Under the pieces are notes generated by a model that was not told where the DNA came from, made no database searches, and saw nothing but the letters and a program-made list of their open reading frames with translations. From Candidatus Bathyarchaeota archaeon (lineage in GTDB: Archaea > Thermoproteota > Bathyarchaeia > 40CM-2-53-6 > FEN-987): DNA of 9,950 nt. Shown here one piece after another: positions 6,698 through 9,950 of the stretch. The stretch covers positions 1-9,950 of the forward strand of contig JAHFFU010000021.1 of NCBI GenBank assembly GCA_023247835.1, given 5' to 3'. The number at the start of each line of letters is the position of its first letter. The stretch's first letter is position 1. The position numbers were made by a program, and so were the translations under genes.

Positions 6698-7135
6698 GTG
6701 GTGCCAGCCCCGGGTTACAAGTTTCTTCCCCACACGACTGACGCATACATTCAGGCGGCTGGTGCAACACTGGAGGAGGCGCTTGAGCGTGCTGGAATGG
6801 CGCTGTTCGATACCATGTGTGATTTGAAATCGATTTCGCCTGACCGCGTCGAAGACGTTGAAGTTACTGGAGCCGATGAAGTTGCGCTCCTCTACAATTG
6901 GCTCGAAACATTGCTCCTCAAGTTCGAGCTCGAACGTAAGGTGTACTCAAAATTCAAAGTGACCTTGACCAAGCGTCCTTCAAACAGCCTTCAGGTGAAT
7001 GCAAAGATCTACGGCGAGACTTACGATAAGCAAAAGCATGGTGCGAAAGTTGAGGTGAAGGCCGTGACCTACCACAGAATGGAAGTTGCGCGGGACGGCG
7101 ACAACACGACGCTGAGGTTTATTTTGGATCTCTAG
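6698..7135 (+). CDS. Archease, cofactor of the RtcB RNA ligase
   Basis: Archease activates RtcB, the ligase that joins tRNA exons after splicing-endonuclease cleavage, by promoting its guanylylation and multiple turnover. The 145-residue product matches the family in length and layout. It has an N-terminal HTTD metal-site motif (H12-D15; HTAD in most members), a G-x-T-x-EEA helix (about 22-29) and the LLYNWLETLL helix (64-73). The G-E pair (106-107), KAVTYH (121-126) and the terminal ILDL with its conserved Asp (D144) complete the pattern. The GTG at 6698 is preferred for its GAGG site 6 bases upstream; the next codon is also GTG, so the start could be 3 bases later. The gene diverges from an intron-bearing tRNA, its likely class of substrate. 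Its TAG stop overlaps the stop of the convergent isomerase gene in a palindromic CTAG. Confidence 0.92.
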   Translation: MVPAPGYKFLPHTTDAYIQAAGATLEEALERAGMALFDTMCDLKSISPDRVEDVEVTGADEVALLYNWLETLLLKFELERKVYSKFKVTLTKRPSNSLQVNAKIYGETYDKQKHGAKVEVKAVTYHRMEVARDGDNTTLRFILDL

Positions 7136-8184
7136 CCGCCGCGCATTGCTTCCCTGAATCTCGGTATCAAGGTTAGCTCAGAAGGGTCCACCCCCCTGAG
7201 CGCTGCTAAGTAGATTGACACGTAATCTCCGAACATCACCGCGGTGAGTAATCGCTGCAGCCTATTTTCGCCAAACCCTTCATACTCGAGCAGTGGTGGG
7301 AATCCAAGTTCCGCAAATAGGCCGTATAGTCGCTCGCGTGTCCTCCGTTCGCCAACGGTCTCATCTTTGTCACGCAGGACAATAGGTTGTGGTTGAGCGA
7401 GTTTGCTAAGCATTTTCAACCCCTCCACATCATCGTGGTATCCCTCGGGTAGTGTGTAGTAGAAAGCCGGCATCTTGCTGTTCTCATTCAGTTCGTTCTT
7501 GAAACGCCGTAGCACACTTCCCGAGTCTTCGCTGCCGAACAACAGCGGAAGCCTGTCGAGCAAGGCTTGCGCCATTTGTTTAGCCCTGTTCTCTCGCATA
7601 GGCGCGTTTGGCCCAATTTCATGGATTTGAGTTCGAAGCGTTTCTGCCGAACCTCGAAGAAGATTTTCGGAGTCTTCGATCAGTCCAGCCAAATCCATTA
7701 CGAAGATTGTCGCAGCCAAGAGTTCGGGGAGGGCAACCCTAGGGAGTAGGCCCTCCGGAACCTTCAGGTAACCTATTTTGTCATGTCTTGATTGGTAGAG
7801 AAGTTTGCCCCCAGAGCCGACCGTTACCACCCTAGCTCCATTCCGCACAGCTTGATTCAGTAGCGAAAGCGTCTCCGGAGTCTCGCCTGAGTAACTGATG
7901 GCAACGAAGAGGGTGTTCTTTCCAACGTATGTGGGCACTTGCAACGATCTGCAGACCGAAACCTGGACATCGCCCACATTCCTCAAATAGTCAGAGACGA
8001 TGTCGCCAATTATTCCCGAGCCTCCGACTCCCCCGAAAACAACGTTGTGAGGTGGTTCGATACGTTCCCCACAGGTTGAAGCTGCGTCAGGCGGAGGAGT
8101 GAGCCGCTCAGGAGTTTTGTCCATGACTGCAAACATGCGTGAGCGGTCAACCTTTCTCATCGCTGAGATATCGTCTAGGTTCAT
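7132..8184 (-). CDS. Bifunctional phosphoglucose/phosphomannose isomerase (SIS domain)
   Basis: The enzyme interconverts glucose-6-phosphate or mannose-6-phosphate with fructose-6-phosphate, feeding glycolysis/gluconeogenesis and glycan synthesis. From the ATG at 8184 it has 350 residues, slightly above the archaeal norm of 300-330. The first SIS lobe has GGVGGSG (51-57) and the phosphate-binding ISYSGETPETL loop (96-106), followed by VVTVGSGG (119-126). The second lobe holds NENSKMPAFYY (233-243) and GYHDD (248-252). E234 and H250 are 16 residues apart, like the catalytic Glu and His of the crystallised archaeal enzyme as I recall it. The reading frame stays open to 8412, but the extra 76 residues have no family resemblance, would run through the divergent promoter into the opposite gene, and are rejected. 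A GGTGG site 7 bases before the ATG supports 8184. No other sugar gene is nearby. Confidence 0.9.
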   Translation of the reverse strand: MNLDDISAMRKVDRSRMFAVMDKTPERLTPPPDAASTCGERIEPPHNVVFGGVGGSGIIGDIVSDYLRNVGDVQVSVCRSLQVPTYVGKNTLFVAISYSGETPETLSLLNQAVRNGARVVTVGSGGKLLYQSRHDKIGYLKVPEGLLPRVALPELLAATIFVMDLAGLIEDSENLLRGSAETLRTQIHEIGPNAPMRENRAKQMAQALLDRLPLLFGSEDSGSVLRRFKNELNENSKMPAFYYTLPEGYHDDVEGLKMLSKLAQPQPIVLRDKDETVGERRTRERLYGLFAELGFPPLLEYEGFGENRLQRLLTAVMFGDYVSIYLAALRGVDPSELTLIPRFREAMRGG

Positions 8185-8203
8185 TTCTACCACCCTGGGA
8201 GAA

Positions 8204-8217
8204 TGCGGTTTACCGCA
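8204..8217. promoter_or_regulatory. Perfect inverted repeat in a divergent promoter region
   Basis: TGCGGT-TT-ACCGCA is a perfect 6+2+6 inverted repeat in the 82-base spacer between the isomerase and SPOUT-ribosomal genes. It overlaps the AT-rich patch (CAATAA, 8216-8221) that is the best TATA candidate for either direction. An operator for a dimeric regulator is the natural reading, but it is unproven. A second, 10-base palindrome (CTCCGCGGAG, 8248-8257) carries the likely GGAG ribosome site of the SPOUT gene. Confidence 0.45.
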
Positions 8218-8266
8218 ATAAGATTCATCTTCCACGCGTCGCCTCCCCTCCGCGGAGAGAAACAGA

Positions 8267-9133
8267 GTGTCAAGCTCTGGGAGGGCGGGCGCTGAACTGT
8301 GCGTGGCAATTCCCGCATCGATAGTCGCTGATACGCCACATTTGCGTGAGAAGACAGCCAAGCTGGGGATGGTTGCGCGTGCTTGTTCAATTTTTGAGGT
8401 GCGTGAAATCATACTCTACCCGGACGACGCCCGGGACGACCAACGAGAGGACCTGCAGCTTTGCGCACAGATACTCAGCTTCATCGAGACGCCGCAATAC
8501 CTTAGGAAGAGGATGTTTGGGCTAAGTCCTTCACTGAAGTTTGCAGGAATTCTTCCGCCTTTGCAGATTCCGTCCCATGATGTGCCTCGCTCCATTCGCG
8601 AGTCCGAGCAGAATGATGTGCGGGAGGGCGTCGTCGTCGCTCGACGCGGGGAAACCTTGGCTGTTGACGTTGGACTTGAAAGCACGCTGGCATGTCGCGG
8701 AGACGGTCCGGTAGGAACGAGGCTCTCTGTTCGACTAACGAACGTCGGAAAGAATTTGGTCGGCGAAATCGTCGAACCATCCAAGATAAGCATATATTGG
8801 GGGTACCGGGTTAGACAAACGAAATTCAAGTTAGGAAGCCTGCTTGAAAAGGAGAGAATCGGTCTAAGAATCGGGACCTCCCGATACGGAACAAGAGTAC
8901 TAGATGTTTGGCCGCAGATCAGCAATTCACTGAAGAATGTGGGGTCGGTTTTGGTAGCTTTCGGATCACCGCGGTTGGGGCTCAGGGAAATTCTCAGCCA
9001 AGAAGGCAAAACTCCTGACGGCGTCTTCGATTTCTTCATCAATACTGTTCCAGACCAAAATGTGGCGACGGTGCGAACGGAGGAGGCAGTCCTCGCTTCC
9101 TTAGCGCTGTTGAACCTGATGAGGCTTGGGTGA
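8267..9133 (+). CDS. SPOUT-fold RNA methyltransferase with OB insertion (DUF171/SPOUT1 type)
   Basis: The 288-residue product belongs to the archaeal/eukaryotic SPOUT family that includes MTH1 of Methanothermobacter and human SPOUT1 (C9orf114), S-adenosylmethionine-dependent and thought to act on RNA. The N-terminal half-domain (about 10-90) contains the LREKTAKLG and VREIILYPDD segments. An OB-like insertion follows (about 105-170: GVVVARRGETLAVDVGL). Then come the GTSRYG segment (203-208) and the trefoil knot, with LVAFGSPRLGL (229-239), FINTVPDQ (257-264) and TVRTEEAVLASLALLN (268-283). Many relatives have PGQG where this protein has PDQN (262-265), a change in the cofactor-binding loop region. 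The GTG at 8267 is chosen because the family match begins about ten residues in and a GGAG site lies 9 bases upstream. The gene ends 6 bases before uL4, so the two are surely one transcript. In most archaea uL3 sits between them; here it does not. Confidence 0.88.
   Translation: MSSSGRAGAELCVAIPASIVADTPHLREKTAKLGMVARACSIFEVREIILYPDDARDDQREDLQLCAQILSFIETPQYLRKRMFGLSPSLKFAGILPPLQIPSHDVPRSIRESEQNDVREGVVVARRGETLAVDVGLESTLACRGDGPVGTRLSVRLTNVGKNLVGEIVEPSKISIYWGYRVRQTKFKLGSLLEKERIGLRIGTSRYGTRVLDVWPQISNSLKNVGSVLVAFGSPRLGLREILSQEGKTPDGVFDFFINTVPDQNVATVRTEEAVLASLALLNLMRLG
9129..9133 (+). promoter_or_regulatory. Ribosome binding site of uL4 overlapping the upstream stop codon
   Basis: GGTGA matches the 16S tail and includes the TGA stop of the SPOUT gene (9131-9133). 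It lies 6 bases before the TTG at 9140, which supports this unusual start and suggests translational coupling. Confidence 0.65.
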
Positions 9134-9139
9134 GAGGGC

Positions 9140-9928
9140 TTGGCCAAGACAGTGAATGTATACGATGCTGAAGGGAAGTCGGTCGCTAAAGTTCAAGTTC
9201 CTACGTTCTTTGAGGCGCCGGTTCGCGCAGATCTGATCAGGCGAGCTGTTGTAGCGCTTCAGAGCGGGGGGTTCCAACCTCAGGGCCGGGACCCGATGGC
9301 TGGGAAACGAACTACGGCCGAATCCTTAGGCGTTGGCCACGGCATGTCCCGTATCCCAAGGGTCAAGGGTGAAAGGTACGCGAGGGGAGGCCTCGCTGGG
9401 TTCGCGGCGGGAACCGTGAAGGGCAGGCTGACTTTTCCGCCAACCTCGGCGAAGCAGATTGTTAAGAAGATCAACAAGAAGGAACTCAAGTTAGCCATGC
9501 TTTCCGCAGTGGCGGCAACATCATCAAAGGAATTAGTCAAGGCAAGAGGACATAGGATTACTGCAGACTTAGATCTGCCTCTAGTCGTCTCGGACGACGC
9601 TGAGAAGATAACGAGGAGTAGTGAGGCGGAGAAGATACTCAGAAATCTCGGAGTCTGGGACGACGTTGAGCGTGCCTCCAATCGGAAGGCCCGTAGCGGT
9701 AAAGGAAGCATGCGCGGTCGCCCTTTCAAGCATCCAATTAGCGCTCTAGTTGTGGTGGCAAAAAGGCAAGGTGCCGAGAAAGCCTTCAGGAATTTTACTG
9801 GCGTGAAGGTTGTGGATCTGTCAAGTCTTAATGTTAGCGACCTTGCACCTGGCACACATCCGGGGCGTCTGACGATCTGGACTCAATCGGCGCTGCAAGG
9901 CTTGGGCGCTCGGCTTGGAGGAAGCTGA
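9140..9928 (+). CDS. rpl4: Large ribosomal subunit protein uL4 (archaeal L4/L1e type)
   Basis: uL4 is an early-assembling 50S protein whose extended loop lines the peptide exit tunnel. The 262-residue product has the usual archaeal length. It begins with the typical beta-strand region (VNVYDAEGKSVAKVQVP, then the F-x-x-PVRADLI helix, 24-34). The basic, glycine-rich extended loop follows (about 47-95), with GRDPMAGKRT, SRIPRVKG and GTVKGRLTFPP. The core then has INKKELKLAMLSAVAAT (111-127), and the late segments GRPFKHPISALVV and LAPGTHPGRLTIWT complete the family pattern. Translation starts at TTG 9140, since GCC-AAG gives the common MAKTV-like beginning and the binding site is well placed. 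The gene lies in an operon: the SPOUT gene ends 6 bases upstream, and the next start codon is 2 bases after its TGA. Confidence 0.95.
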   Translation: MAKTVNVYDAEGKSVAKVQVPTFFEAPVRADLIRRAVVALQSGGFQPQGRDPMAGKRTTAESLGVGHGMSRIPRVKGERYARGGLAGFAAGTVKGRLTFPPTSAKQIVKKINKKELKLAMLSAVAATSSKELVKARGHRITADLDLPLVVSDDAEKITRSSEAEKILRNLGVWDDVERASNRKARSGKGSMRGRPFKHPISALVVVAKRQGAEKAFRNFTGVKVVDLSSLNVSDLAPGTHPGRLTIWTQSALQGLGARLGGS

Positions 9929-9930
9929 AC

Positions 9931-9950
9931 ATGGGTAAGATTGCTACGAA
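9931..9950 (+). CDS. Start of probable ribosomal protein uL23 (cut by window end)
   Basis: An ATG at 9931 follows a GGAGG site at 9917-9921 with a 9-base spacer and begins 2 bases after the uL4 stop. Only six codons (MGKIAT) are visible, so identity rests on the conserved archaeal order uL4-uL23-uL2, not on sequence. Confidence 0.6.

Noticed and set aside
8185..8412. A 76-residue N-terminal extension of the isomerase on the minus strand
   Set aside because: It has no family resemblance, would cross the divergent promoter and overlap the start of the SPOUT gene, and a good ribosome site supports the ATG at 8184.
8416..9147. Long minus-strand open frame opposite the SPOUT gene (243 codons)
   Set aside because: It is Ser/Thr/Arg-rich without motifs and mirrors a clearly recognisable family on the plus strand.
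9280..9855. Long minus-strand open frame opposite uL4 (191 codons)
   Set aside because: It is antisense to a highly conserved ribosomal protein gene, its low-complexity Leu/Ser/Arg composition is typical of a shadow frame, and it has no family signature.
1..9950. CRISPR arrays, insertion sequences, attachment sites, defence genes
   Set aside because: I saw no spaced direct repeats, transposase or integrase motifs, or terminal inverted repeats; the gene content is housekeeping plus one surface protein and one membrane protease.

Overview
The window looks archaeal, most likely a TACK-group organism (Nitrososphaeria/Thaumarchaeota-like or Bathyarchaeia-like; I cannot decide which). The evidence is a Sulfolobus-type minimal single-stranded-DNA-binding protein, an archaeal-type valyl-tRNA synthetase, a divergent archease, a fused-type phosphoglucose/phosphomannose isomerase, a SPOUT methyltransferase leading into an archaeal uL4-uL23 ribosomal cluster, TATA-box promoters, Shine-Dalgarno sites of the GGTGATC type, and a tRNA gene interrupted by two short introns. 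Base composition is roughly balanced and GTG/TTG starts are common.

Layout. Positions 1-129 hold no gene I can support. 130-1218 (+) encodes a polytopic CPBP/CAAX-type intramembrane protease. A 149-base gap with a possible promoter follows. 1368-3728 (+) is valS with a strong ribosome binding site. 3781-4071 (+) is a 96-residue OB-fold SSB behind its own TATA-like box, followed by an unrecognised 293-residue protein (4113-4994, +). That gene runs head-on into, and overlaps by 75 bases, a secreted, membrane-anchored surface protein on the minus strand (4920-6449). Upstream of the surface protein, on the same strand, lies a tRNA-Ser(UGA) gene (6501-6622) with a D-loop intron and an anticodon-loop intron. 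Divergent from the tRNA is the archease gene (6698-7135, +), which meets the minus-strand isomerase gene (7132-8184) tail to tail in a shared CTAG. Divergent from the isomerase, across an 82-base spacer with a perfect 14-base inverted repeat, are the SPOUT methyltransferase (8267-9133), uL4 (9140-9928) and the first codons of a probable uL23 (9931-9950).

How the parts connect. Most of the window is translation machinery: a synthetase, a tRNA, a tRNA-splicing cofactor, an rRNA/tRNA methyltransferase and ribosomal proteins. The archease would stimulate the RtcB ligase, which joins exons of intron-bearing tRNAs such as the one next door, and both genes could fire from one AT-rich element. The isomerase supplies hexose phosphates for glycan synthesis, and the surface protein carries eight N-glycosylation sequons, but that link is only conceptual. 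No mobile element, CRISPR array or defence island is visible. The most notable points are the doubly split tRNA, its pairing with archease, and the absence of the uL3 gene from its usual place between the SPOUT gene and uL4.
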